From an uncultured Collinsella sp. (GTDB lineage Bacteria > Actinomycetota > Coriobacteriia > Coriobacteriales > Coriobacteriaceae): a stretch of DNA of 28,606 bases. The stretch lies in assembly GCA_900542125.1 (NCBI GenBank), contig UQMO01000029.1, positions 1-28,606 of the forward strand. Direction: 5' to 3'. Positions 15,801 to 22,707 of this stretch are shown in pieces; position 1 is the first letter of the stretch, and every line of letters begins with the position of its first letter. The position numbers were made by a program, and so were the translations under genes. The notes beneath the pieces are model-generated. The model saw nothing but the letters and a program-made list of their open reading frames with translations. It was not told the origin of the DNA and did no database searches.

Positions 15801-16708
15801 ATGACGGTCACATTTGCGGCAACCTGGTCCTTAACGACAGGGGACGCGCTACCAGCCGTATAGGCAAACTCAATCTTCTGCCCCTGGGTGAGCTTGACGC
15901 TGCTCGCGCCAACCGAGGAAGACGCGCCGTCGACGAACAGCTGCCAGTAGGCATAAGTCGCCGGATCGAAGGCAAGCGTGCGGCCATCGCTCGGGGATGT
16001 GATGCTTTCGAGGTAGAAACCATATGCCGTGTTCGGATCGTAGTCCGCCTTGAAGCCCGTCTTCTCCTGCAGCTTAATGAAGGCATCCGCAGCCGTCGCG
16101 CCCTCGTCGAGCTTGAGCTGCGTAGGTGCCACCCACGTCTGAGCCTTGCCGTCGGCATCGGTGCCGATAATCGAGAACGAGACCTCGACTTGCTTCTTGG
16201 CGACATCGCCGGTTTCCGTCGGGTTCTCTGCCTGGACGGCAGCCGCGGCGGCAGATCCTGCTTGGCCAGCGGATGCCGTCGAAGACTGCTCGCTCGCGGC
16301 AGAGTTCTCCCCCGTCGCCGAGCCTTCGTCGCCAGTTACCGCCTCTGTTGTGGCGGCACTAGCCGCAGGCGCGCTCCCGGAATCTGAAACCTCGGCGCCG
16401 CTCTGCTCAGCGGCACCGCCCGCAAGCGCTGCGTCCTCACTCGGCGTCGCAGCCTGAGCCACAGCCTCGGCAATGCCCTCAGCGCCCTCGGCCCACAGCT
16501 GAGCCGGCGTGGTGCCAAAGGCCATCGCGAAGGCCAGGAATGCCACCAGGCCGCGCTTGGCTACATCGCGCGCAATCGCGCCACGGCGATGCGAGACGCG
16601 CTGGCGCTCGTCCTCAAACATATCCATTTGTCTCCTACTGTCTGTACTTGGAGCGTTGCCTTGAGACTGCCCCACGTCATCGCGCATGTTGCGCTCGAGT
16701 TCCCCCAT
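12836..16708 (-). CDS. Large surface protein: four DUF4430 repeats, beta-propeller, InlB repeat, C-terminal anchor
   Basis: This 1290-aa protein has a long N-region signal (hydrophobic 52-66) and an Ala/Ser/Glu-rich stretch to about 170. Four tandem transcobalamin-like DUF4430 repeats follow (about 173-286, 295-400, 410-517 and 525-636), each ending in a YWxxxxNG...GDxVxxxY-type strand. A PQQ-type beta-propeller covers about 685-1060, and an InlB-type repeat (NSNGG, GYTFGGWF, LYAKWTK) 1067-1135. A Gly/Asn spacer, a Lys/Ser/Asp-rich spacer, a membrane helix (about 1266-1286) and a KRR tail finish it. EQETGAN before the helix looks like a degenerate sortase site. The ATG at 16708 has AAGGGGG upstream; an ATG at 16627 with AGGAG is a real alternative. 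The riboswitch upstream points to cobalamin capture. Confidence 0.9.
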   Translation of the reverse strand: MGELERNMRDDVGQSQGNAPSTDSRRQMDMFEDERQRVSHRRGAIARDVAKRGLVAFLAFAMAFGTTPAQLWAEGAEGIAEAVAQAATPSEDAALAGGAAEQSGAEVSDSGSAPAASAATTEAVTGDEGSATGENSAASEQSSTASAGQAGSAAAAAVQAENPTETGDVAKKQVEVSFSIIGTDADGKAQTWVAPTQLKLDEGATAADAFIKLQEKTGFKADYDPNTAYGFYLESITSPSDGRTLAFDPATYAYWQLFVDGASSSVGASSVKLTQGQKIEFAYTAGSASPVVKDQVAANVTVIGRDAQGKTQAWVDNAQYVVTSGSSALDLTKVALEANGIDAFAAGSIILSLKYNGVELGTPLDYSTYWQLFINGKSSDYTADNVTIHAGDTVTWFYGGWGDQLPSDSVHASVQVLGKGKDGKQQVWASTGQTSLKAGSTAKDLLEQTSLKLDASESSWGWFLNGITSPFDGKSYGWDAATKSYWHFYVNGKFANVGAGAYKLQEGDTVTFMYGADADALPGQVLGSVDVIGPDVNGNNTRWGSASNVSLPEGSTAQDLIETVLKEKGVDYNASQSGAYWLLNSITSPFDHKPYVWDAATNKYWHLYINGEPSLLCANQITLKSGDKVTLAYTTDDSAMPDPDKIVVDPSATTPDWDADWAGYGNSGNGSTVTDAKTPAQAAGLKWAFDWKAESGQQYANCSEPVIANGFVYIATENELIKIDSSTGKKVASAPLASKVSYTSRPIYTNGLIIVPLNGGAVQAITADKLICKWLTPGLTDLTQSSCTVVSDGEYVYVGSVDISYDENYNATYGNGSFARIKIATGVVSWQNIDPTEGYYWTGAALTDKYAIVPTSAGTLKCIDKTTGDVVSTMELGAVANADCIADPSNGSTFYQMTHDGKLHVISLSAKGVLSAQKTVDLGLTNNLSAPAVSGDNLIVGGQTATGSALVLYNLKTGKTTMVAAADGKALPAGLNGIAATPLVSVQGGKTYVYFTVNSADSKDYVNYSAGGGVYRYTLGDAEATQIYDAAGHYQYCDSPVIADASGNLYYINDSGTLFKLGAVESWTVAFNSNGGSACDTKFVATADGKLVKPADPTRDGYTFGGWFTDEACTQAYDFSTPVTADLTLYAKWTKNAVNPGGNGGSGTNGGNGGAGNGSGAGAGTGTGSGSGSKGQQTGGAVAPGHKPMTKTTVSTKTETKDNKSNKKDSDKSDKKDEKKSGKKSDKKDSKSDKKSDSKSDTGAASTTTAKKPSSASEQETGANPLAIVGVAAGVIGLAIVGVFVFTKRR

Positions 16709-16764
16709 CGGGACCCCCTTCCCTCCAGAGCCCTATGCACACCGGTGGCAAAAGCCGCAGCCGC

Positions 16765-16940
16765 ATGCAAGACGGGAGGCGATCCGACTTAACCTTAACG
16801 ACTCGGGCACGTCGTCCGATCTGCGACGCGAGCATCCCGAGCCAAGAGGAATTACGGTTACTGGTACAGCCGGGGACTTGCACCCCGATTCTCCCAAATG
16901 CGCAGGATAACCGCGCATTCGTGCGTCTCCGCACCACCAT
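16765..16940 (-). promoter_or_regulatory. Cobalamin riboswitch
   Basis: On the minus strand the leader carries the conserved core: GGGAGAATCGGGGTGC, then AAGTCCCCGGCTGTACCAG, then TAACCGTAA (about 16895-16852). The L4 hairpin GGGGTGCAAGTCCCC is at 16886-16872. Upstream is an AATGCGC...GCGCATT stem (about 16919-16895); downstream, AGTCGGATCGCCTCCCG (about 16789-16773) matches the 3' conserved box. About 60 bases separate the core from the ATG, including the GGAGGGAAGGGGG ribosome site, so control is probably at translation initiation. High B12 would shut off both DUF4430 genes. Boundaries are approximate. Confidence 0.92.
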
Positions 16941-16952
16941 CTAGGCCATCGA

Positions 16953-16980
16953 TTATTACCGTCAAAATGGTATCACGCAA
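16953..16980 (-). promoter_or_regulatory. Promoter of the riboswitch operon
   Basis: On the minus strand TTGCGT (16980-16975), a 16-base spacer and TAATAA (16958-16953) form a plausible promoter. Transcription would start around 16945, just before the riboswitch. The -35 overlaps the T-run of the upstream terminator. Confidence 0.6.
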
Positions 16981-17006
16981 AAGGGCCTCGCACGCAGGCG
17001 AAGCCC
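16979..17006 (-). terminator. Terminator downstream of the UbiB-family gene
   Basis: On the minus strand GGGCTTCG (17006-16999) pairs with CGAGGCCC (16990-16983), one G-U pair, followed by TTTT. It ends the UbiB transcript just before the riboswitch promoter. Confidence 0.75.
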
Positions 17007-17020
17007 AAGGTAAAAGCTAT

Positions 17021-17040
17021 TGTTTGCGATTGTTTGCGAT
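17021..17040. repeat. Short tandem direct repeat
   Basis: TGTTTGCGAT occurs twice head to tail between the UbiB stop and its terminator. It is probably incidental, but it could be a small regulator site or a slippage product. Confidence 0.5.
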
Positions 17041-17067
17041 AGGAAAATGCGGTGACGGCCGCAGCCT

Positions 17068-18831
17068 CTAGTGCTTGCCGCCGTGACTGTTGAGCCAGAT
17101 ATTGCGGCCCAGCATAAGCGCCAGCACCAGCGCGCTCACGTAGCCCATAAAGCCAATGACCGGGATACCAAACACAACCGGCTCGATGCGCGCGTAGTAC
17201 ACCACCGACGAACCGATAAACAGGCCGGCGATAACGATAGCCATCGACATGCGGTCGATAATCCCACCTAGCTGTCGCAGCGCCTTATCGCTGCTCATGA
17301 TCTGCGTGTTCACCTTAAGCTGGCCGCGTGTGAGCATGCGCGAAGCCAAGCCCAGATACTCGGCCGCCTCGAGCGAGCCCTTCGCCGCGCGATAACTGCT
17401 CGCTGCAAAGTCGCGGCTCATCTCGCGCATGCGCGCATAGGTGCTTTTCTCGTTTTTAATATGCGTCTGGATGATCTGGATCATGTTGACGTCGGGCATG
17501 TACTCGGTCAGCAGGCCCTCGAGCGTCACCATGCCGCGGGCGAACATCGTCACCACGCTCGGCAGCTCAACGTCATTCTTACGTGCGAGGTTTAACAGCG
17601 AGGTCAAAAACTCGCCGATATCCAAGTCTTTAAGGTCAAGGCCCGCAAAGTCAGCCACGATAAAGTCCAAATCGGACAAAAAGGCCGAATGATCGAGCTC
17701 AGCCGAGTCGCCACGCGTCACGGCGAAGCGCATGAGCGAATCCTTGAGCTTGGGCACGTCGCCCTCGGCCACGGCGAAAATCATGTCCTTGACGATACCG
17801 CGGTCGTGGCTCGACATGCGTCCGACCATACCCAAGTCGATAAAGTAAACGATGCCGTCCTTGAGGATGATGTTTCCCGCATGCGGGTCAGCATGGAAAA
17901 AGCCGTCATCGAGCACCTGCGTCGAGTAGTCCTCGACAATCGCGGCACCGATCTTTTCCAAGTCATAGCCCTCGGCCACCAAGCGTTCAGGATCGGCGAT
18001 CGAAATGCCGTCGACGTAATCCATAACCACCACGTGCTCGGTGCACAGGTCCAGATAGGATTTAGGGCACGTCACGCCATGAACGCTCTTATGGAACTCG
18101 TAGAAGTCGTTGAGGTTTTTGGCCTCGGCCAAAAAGTTGGTCTCCTCGCGAAACGAGGTCCACAACTCCTCGACTACGCCGTGCAGGTCAACGAATTGAT
18201 CGGTGTTGACGAACTTGGAAACGATACGCACCACCGAGCGGATGATATCGATGTCCTGAGCCATCACCTGCTGCGCGCCGGGGCGCTGCACCTTGACGGC
18301 CACGTCCTCGCCCGTCACCAGACGTGCGCGGTGCACCTGTGCAAGCGATGCGCTACCAAGCGGATTGGGGTCGATCGCATCGAACATCTCCCCCAGGCGC
18401 AGGCCGTATTCCTCTTCTAGGCAGCGAAGCACCACCTCGTACGGCACGGGCTCCACGTCGGAGCGCAGACGACGGAGCTCGTCACAAAAGCGCTGCGGCA
18501 AGATCTCGGAGCGGTTGGCCAAAATCTGCCCCATCTTGACGAACATGGGACCGAGCTCCTCGAGCAGGCGGCGCAGGCGCACCGGCGTGAGGTTGTCCCA
18601 CACGCGGTACTTTTTGACGAGGCGGACGATCTGCCCAATACGCTCGCGACGGCCCGCCGGCGTAAGCTGGTACTCGTCGCACGGAGCCATGGCGTCAGGC
18701 TCCTCGGGCACCATGTCCACGGCGCGGGGCTTCTTGCGAGCGCCCGAGACGGCAGCCTCGACTTCGTCGACAACTGCCGCCTCGTCACACAAGGGATCTT
18801 GATTGTTGTAATCGGTGGTGGGATCTGCCAT
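17068..18831 (-). CDS. ABC1/UbiB (AarF) family atypical kinase
   Basis: A 587-aa UbiB-family protein. The family has an atypical protein-kinase-like fold with ATPase activity and is linked to isoprenoid-quinone and lipid metabolism at membranes. Visible motifs are the KxGQ signature KMGQ (99-102), the Ala-rich nucleotide loop GSASLAQVH (159-167), AVKVQRP with K180, GFFHADPHAGN and DLGMVG. Two C-terminal membrane helices (about 530-550 and 558-578) match the family. The first 50 residues are acidic and variable. The gene starts 8 bases after the phasin-like gene with a weak ribosome site, suggesting translational coupling. Substrate unknown; no quinone genes are nearby. Confidence 0.93.
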   Translation of the reverse strand: MADPTTDYNNQDPLCDEAAVVDEVEAAVSGARKKPRAVDMVPEEPDAMAPCDEYQLTPAGRRERIGQIVRLVKKYRVWDNLTPVRLRRLLEELGPMFVKMGQILANRSEILPQRFCDELRRLRSDVEPVPYEVVLRCLEEEYGLRLGEMFDAIDPNPLGSASLAQVHRARLVTGEDVAVKVQRPGAQQVMAQDIDIIRSVVRIVSKFVNTDQFVDLHGVVEELWTSFREETNFLAEAKNLNDFYEFHKSVHGVTCPKSYLDLCTEHVVVMDYVDGISIADPERLVAEGYDLEKIGAAIVEDYSTQVLDDGFFHADPHAGNIILKDGIVYFIDLGMVGRMSSHDRGIVKDMIFAVAEGDVPKLKDSLMRFAVTRGDSAELDHSAFLSDLDFIVADFAGLDLKDLDIGEFLTSLLNLARKNDVELPSVVTMFARGMVTLEGLLTEYMPDVNMIQIIQTHIKNEKSTYARMREMSRDFAASSYRAAKGSLEAAEYLGLASRMLTRGQLKVNTQIMSSDKALRQLGGIIDRMSMAIVIAGLFIGSSVVYYARIEPVVFGIPVIGFMGYVSALVLALMLGRNIWLNSHGGKH

Positions 18832-18839
18832 CTGCGCTA

Positions 18840-19256
18840 CTACTCGGCCTCTTCGGCATCCTCTGCGTCGTCGGGCTCAACGGACTCGACGGGCACCGAG
18901 GTCACGTTGTCCTCGACCGAATCGACAATGTCGCGCACGTGAGCCAGGAAGGCGGTACGCTCGGGGGCGGCCATGACGCGGACGCGAGCAAGGATGAGCT
19001 CGTCGAGCACGCGCTGCGCCGCGGTCTCGCCCTGCATGCCCAGGCGCTCAGTCAGGTCGGAGATGGTGCCGCCGGCCTGCTCAAACATATCGGATACGCT
19101 GCGGGCGATATCGGGGGTGTCGGCGTCCTTGCGCACCTGCTCGCCCTTGGCGTTGAGGTCGTCAAGGACCTTCTTGCCTCCCTCGACGGCAACGGCGGCA
19201 GCGCCAAAGCCCACGTTGATGGCGCCGTTAACAAGCTGATCGAATTTCATAACCAT
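18840..19256 (-). CDS. Phasin-like coiled-coil protein paired with UbiB kinase
   Basis: This 138-aa helical protein begins KFDQLVNGAINVGFGAAAVAVEGGKKVLDDL and continues with charged heptad-like stretches, ending in an acidic tail (DDAEDAEEAE). The pattern resembles phasin or PHA-synthesis-regulator-type proteins: an N-terminal amphipathic helix that can associate with membranes or granules, then coiled coil. The ATG at 19256 has TTGGAG 6 bases upstream; that TTG is the apparent start of the longer frame. The UbiB gene follows after 8 bases. I recall such small phasin-like genes beside UbiB kinases in other anaerobes, so a joint membrane-lipid role is plausible but unproven. No polyhydroxyalkanoate genes are visible. 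Confidence 0.65.
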   Translation of the reverse strand: MVMKFDQLVNGAINVGFGAAAVAVEGGKKVLDDLNAKGEQVRKDADTPDIARSVSDMFEQAGGTISDLTERLGMQGETAAQRVLDELILARVRVMAAPERTAFLAHVRDIVDSVEDNVTSVPVESVEPDDAEDAEEAE

Positions 19257-19327
19257 GGTTGGCTCCAATCATGAACAACTGCATTGGCCTTCTTGTACCC
19301 AAGATCGCGCGAAAGCGACAAAGCGTT

Positions 19328-20851
19328 TTATCTCACGTTGTCGTTCATCGCGAAAGAGTTCTTCATGGCGCAGCTCGTGGTGTAGAGCACCTTGCTCAGT
19401 AGAGCATCGGTCTCCACGCGGACACGCTCGGCAAAGGCCTCGTTGGCGCGGGCGAGCTCGGCAGGCACCTCGGCCTCGGGCAGCGCGGCTACGACAGCGT
19501 CAACGTCGTGAATCTGCTTGTGGCCCATGCCGCCGACCTTCTCCTGGTAATCCTCGACCGCGCGACCACACTCATGGAAGCGAACATCGGCCAAGGCACC
19601 GATCAGGCGATTTGCCCAATAGAAATTCTCGGACGTCACGCGAGCCTGCGTGTCGGCATAGTACTCGGGCATGGTCTCGACATTGGCGTACAGCGGTACG
19701 AGCGCGTTAAACGAGTTGGAGCCAAACGCCATCCACTGCACGGCGCGATATGCCGGCTGCGCATAGGGGCGCAGCTGCAGCACGGCGAGCTGGCTGTTGC
19801 GGTTGATGCCGATGGGACGATAGGCACCGCGCGTGGCGGGCGTACCCTTGCTGCCGTAGCAGTCGTATTCCGTGCCCTGGTAGTGGCTCGAAAGCACGTA
19901 CTTGATGTCCTCGAGGGTCACCTTGCGCTCGGGCACGCGGCTCCAGGGGATATCGTCGCTCTCGGGCGTGTAGTCGGCTTCGGGGCCATCCCACACATCG
20001 CTGGGATTGAGACAGCGCTGCATGTACCAGGCGCGCGGCGTGTTGTAGACATGGTCGCTGTCGCTATGCGAGCCAAAGGCATCGCGCGGGTTGAAGACCG
20101 TCGCCGGACCCTCGCCCTTAACACCCAGCGTCAGATCCAGATGCCACTCGGCCATCCAGGAGCGCAGATCGGCGGAGCACATGTGGTCGGCCTGGGCGCC
20201 CTCGGCGTCGTCCAGGTCAAAGCTGTCGATACCAAGCTGGTTGGGCATGGTCACATAGGCGTCGTCGGGCACGCGCTTGGCGATCCAGTGGTGGCCGCCG
20301 ATGGTCTCGAGCCACCAGATCTCGTCAACGTCGCTCAAGGCGATGCCGTTGTTCTCATAGGTGCCGTAGCGCTCGAGCAGGTCACCCAGAATGCGTACGC
20401 CGTCACGGGCGGACTTGGCGTACGGCAGGACCAGGGTCAACATGTCCTCCTCGCCCAGACCGCCGGGCTGCGCCGGCACATAGCCGTCCTCACCCTCGTT
20501 GCCCTTGGCGGGCACGTAGTCCACGAGCGGATCGGCGCCGCGAACGCGCTCGTTGGTAGTGAGCGTCTCGGTTGCGGACATGCCCACATTGAGCTCGTTG
20601 AAACCGGCCTCGGCCCAAATGCCATGACCCGGGACAACGTCGGGGACGCTTGTGTAACGCATGGGGTTATCGGGCAGCTCAATGGTCAGGTGGCTTAGAA
20701 CACTCGTGTAGACACGCGGTTGCTCGTCGGGGTGCACCACGCGCATGCGCTTGGGCTCAAACACCCCGTTGGACGAGTCCTCGTTGCGGGCGACAAGCGT
20801 CGACCCGTCGTAGCTCGCGTTCTTACCAACCAAAATCGTTGTGCACGGCAT
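19328..20851 (-). CDS. C69 family dipeptidase
   Basis: A 507-aa peptidase of family C69 (PepD-like), an N-terminal-nucleophile hydrolase that cleaves dipeptides. The start MPCTTILVGKNASYDGSTLVARNED puts the nucleophile Cys at residue 3, exactly where the family has it after removal of the leading residues. Further family segments are GIWAEAGFNELNVGMSATET, WWLETIGGHHWIAKRVPDDAY and YRPIGINRNSQLAVLQLRP. No signal peptide is present, so it acts in the cytosol, probably on imported or turnover peptides. The second of two close ATGs is used because AAGGAGG lies 6 bases before it. The gene is monocistronic, with the inverted-repeat element upstream. Confidence 0.95.
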   Translation of the reverse strand: MPCTTILVGKNASYDGSTLVARNEDSSNGVFEPKRMRVVHPDEQPRVYTSVLSHLTIELPDNPMRYTSVPDVVPGHGIWAEAGFNELNVGMSATETLTTNERVRGADPLVDYVPAKGNEGEDGYVPAQPGGLGEEDMLTLVLPYAKSARDGVRILGDLLERYGTYENNGIALSDVDEIWWLETIGGHHWIAKRVPDDAYVTMPNQLGIDSFDLDDAEGAQADHMCSADLRSWMAEWHLDLTLGVKGEGPATVFNPRDAFGSHSDSDHVYNTPRAWYMQRCLNPSDVWDGPEADYTPESDDIPWSRVPERKVTLEDIKYVLSSHYQGTEYDCYGSKGTPATRGAYRPIGINRNSQLAVLQLRPYAQPAYRAVQWMAFGSNSFNALVPLYANVETMPEYYADTQARVTSENFYWANRLIGALADVRFHECGRAVEDYQEKVGGMGHKQIHDVDAVVAALPEAEVPAELARANEAFAERVRVETDALLSKVLYTTSCAMKNSFAMNDNVR

Positions 20852-20950
20852 GCGCATCCTCCTTGAGCGAAGAAATCAAACGGCAACAGTGTATCGCTTC
20901 GGCGCAAAAAGGGCGAAACCGCGACCCGTCGAGCCCCCCTCGAGACCCCT

Positions 20951-21180
20951 GTGGTCAAAAAATGCCAAATATGAGTACTGTCACCAATTTAGTAGCAGCA
21001 ATTTCGCTGGACACAGGTGCCAATAATCTACATTTGTTCAAAAGCTGGACGATGTAATTCCTCATTGGTCCAATAAAATTGGCTCTCTATCGATAATAAA
21101 TACCGATAGAGAGCCAAAATGACCTAAAATATATGTGACCATCTTTGCAACAGTACTCATATTTGGCATTTTTTGACCAC
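20951..21180. mobile_element. 230-bp AT-rich element with perfect 31-bp terminal inverted repeats
   Basis: The arms at 20951-20981 and 21150-21180 are exact reverse complements over 31 bases; each outer end reads GTGGTCAAAAAATGCC inward. The 168-base interior is strikingly AT-rich for this genome. It holds a second perfect stem, TTGGCTCTCTATCG (21079-21092) with CGATAGAGAGCCAA (21104-21117) on an 11-base loop. No open frame of note lies inside. No clear target-site duplication flanks it. It may be a non-autonomous MITE-like element, an invertible DNA switch, or a structured RNA locus. It sits between the end of folD and the start of the C69 dipeptidase. Confidence 0.75.
21079..21117. terminator. 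Perfect 14-bp hairpin inside the inverted-repeat element
   Basis: The stem TTGGCTCTCTATCG/CGATAGAGAGCCAA has an 11-base AT loop (21093-21103). It is flanked by AAAATT on one side and AAAAT on the other. Read on the minus strand, the stem is followed by TTTTATT, so it could end the folD transcript. Confidence 0.5.
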
Positions 21181-21217
21181 GCGGTATATGGCTAACCCCT
21201 CGAACAGCCCAAAACGC

Positions 21218-22072
21218 CTATTTCGATGCGCGCTCGGCCGCTTCGATCACGTGTTTGGCGAGGATCGCCGTCGTCACAGCGCCCACACCGCCCGGCACGG
21301 GCGTGATGGCGTTAACGACCGGCTCCGCAGCATCAGAATCGACGTCACCCACCAGCTTGCCAGCGGCCTCGTCCCAATTAATGCCCACATCAATGATCGT
21401 CTGGCCCTCGCGAACCGCGTCCACACCAATCGTACGCGCGCGTCCAACGGCGGCAACCACAATGTCGGCAGCACGGCACTCGGCAGCAAGGTCGCGCGTA
21501 TGCGTATGGCACGTTGTCACAGTCGCATTGCGCGCCGTAAGCATGGCGGCAACAGGACGCCCGATCACCAGCGACCGACCGACAACCGCGACCTTGGCCC
21601 CATCCAGCTCAACGCCGTAATGATCCAGCAAAGCAAGCACGGCTTCGGCTGTGCAGGGGGCAAAACCCTCACCGCGCCCCGAAAGCGTAGTGAGCAGCGA
21701 AGCCGGCGTCATGGAGTCAACGTCCTTGGCGGGATCGAGTGCCGCGGCAACCGCATCCTCATCAAGCCCAGCAGGCAGCGGGCGAAACATCAGGCAGCCA
21801 TGAACAGTCGAGTCGGCATTTATGTCCTCGATGGCCGTCAACAGCTCGTCCTGCGAAACATCGGCGGGAAGCAAAATGCGGCGAGCTTCAATGCCAACCT
21901 TCTCGCAGCGCTTGAGGGCACCGCGCTCGTAGGATAGGTCGTCCTCGCGTTCACCCACACGCACGATAGCCAACGTCGGAACAACGCCCCGCTCGCGCAG
22001 GACTGCGCAGCGAGCAGCAAGTTCCTCAGTCAAAGCGCGAGCAACGGGAGCACCCTTCAGCAGTTCAGCCAT
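21218..22072 (-). CDS. folD: FolD-type methylenetetrahydrofolate dehydrogenase, apparently lacking cyclohydrolase residues
   Basis: FolD normally oxidises 5,10-methylene-THF and then hydrolyses methenyl-THF to 10-formyl-THF. This 284-aa protein has the family length and the Rossmann signature VVGRSLVIGRPVAAML, TPVPGGVGAVTTAIL near the C-terminus, and PAKDVDS at 114-120. The YxxxK motif reads SYERGA, with Ala at residue 52 where the catalytic Lys belongs. The HGxxVQLPLP segment reads HGCLMFRPLP, with Phe 96 at the conserved Gln. Loss of that Lys is known to abolish cyclohydrolase while sparing dehydrogenase in human MTHFD1. The protein is therefore probably dehydrogenase-only. The ATG at 22072 is 2 bases after the fchA stop, with GAGAGG upstream. 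The element at 20951-21180 lies beyond its stop. Confidence 0.93.
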   Translation of the reverse strand: MAELLKGAPVARALTEELAARCAVLRERGVVPTLAIVRVGEREDDLSYERGALKRCEKVGIEARRILLPADVSQDELLTAIEDINADSTVHGCLMFRPLPAGLDEDAVAAALDPAKDVDSMTPASLLTTLSGRGEGFAPCTAEAVLALLDHYGVELDGAKVAVVGRSLVIGRPVAAMLTARNATVTTCHTHTRDLAAECRAADIVVAAVGRARTIGVDAVREGQTIIDVGINWDEAAGKLVGDVDSDAAEPVVNAITPVPGGVGAVTTAILAKHVIEAAERASK

Positions 22073-22074
22073 GG

Positions 22075-22707
22075 CTATCCTCTCTTCCTTGCAGCGTCGG
22101 CGGCGCGGCGCGCCAGCGCATCGGCGCGCGGCAACCACGTGTCGAGCAACTCATCACACGCCGTCTCGAGCTCCTCGGCACGAGCGCGATCCTTCATAGA
22201 CGTGGTGTTCGCAAAGAGCGTCAAGCTCGCGCCCTGCATAGCAGAACGGCAGAACACGGCGCCGCACGCCACATCGGACAGCAGCTGACGCGAACCCTTG
22301 TCGGCCATGTCCTCGAGCAGCGCCAGTGCACGCCCGCAGGCATCCATAATGCGATACGGCGGCATAGCGGCCACATGCAGCGCATCCTGAATCGCAGCGG
22401 TTCGAGCCGGGTCATCGCGCGGAATACCGTATGCGGCAGACACCTGCCCGTAGGCACGGACATCCTCGGCAACCAAGTCGACAAGCTCCTGCGCCAACTC
22501 ATCCGCCTGGGCAAATGCGCTCGTCAGGTCATCCGCACGATCAGCAAGCGCGGGATTGGTTGCCCCGTAGCGGGCGACCATCCCACACAGCGAGGCGCCC
22601 AGCGCGCCCACAAAGGCGCTCGCGCTGCCGCCACCGGGAACGGGCTCGCGCGCAGCCAGTGCCTCGGCAAAACCGCGACAGGTTTTATCCATCATCTCTT
22701 GGCTCAT
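22075..22707 (-). CDS. fchA: Cyclodeaminase/cyclohydrolase family protein FchA (methenyl-THF cyclohydrolase)
   Basis: FchA belongs to the FTCD C-terminal family and, in anaerobes, acts as methenyltetrahydrofolate cyclohydrolase or formimino-THF cyclodeaminase. The 210-aa all-helical protein shows the family loop PVPGGGSASAFVGALGASL (residues 23-41). Other family segments are PYRIMDACGRALALLEDM and SDVACGAVFCRSAMQGASL. The second of two ATGs is used, with GAAGGTG 7 bases upstream. It overlaps nothing but ends 2 bases before the folD ATG, so the two are translationally coupled. The pairing suggests FchA supplies the cyclohydrolase step that the neighbouring FolD seems unable to perform. No histidine-utilisation genes are nearby, which favours the cyclohydrolase reading. 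Confidence 0.88.
   Translation of the reverse strand: MSQEMMDKTCRGFAEALAAREPVPGGGSASAFVGALGASLCGMVARYGATNPALADRADDLTSAFAQADELAQELVDLVAEDVRAYGQVSAAYGIPRDDPARTAAIQDALHVAAMPPYRIMDACGRALALLEDMADKGSRQLLSDVACGAVFCRSAMQGASLTLFANTTSMKDRARAEELETACDELLDTWLPRADALARRAADAARKRG

Noticed and set aside
12752..16387. Long plus-strand frames (381, 289 and 498 residues) opposite the DUF4430 protein
   Set aside because: They are Arg/Ile/Gly-rich shadows without ribosome sites or domain features, lying wholly over a well-supported minus-strand gene.
20650..21057. Plus-strand frames running into the inverted-repeat element
   Set aside because: They are antisense to the C69 dipeptidase start and extend into AT-rich DNA with no coding character.
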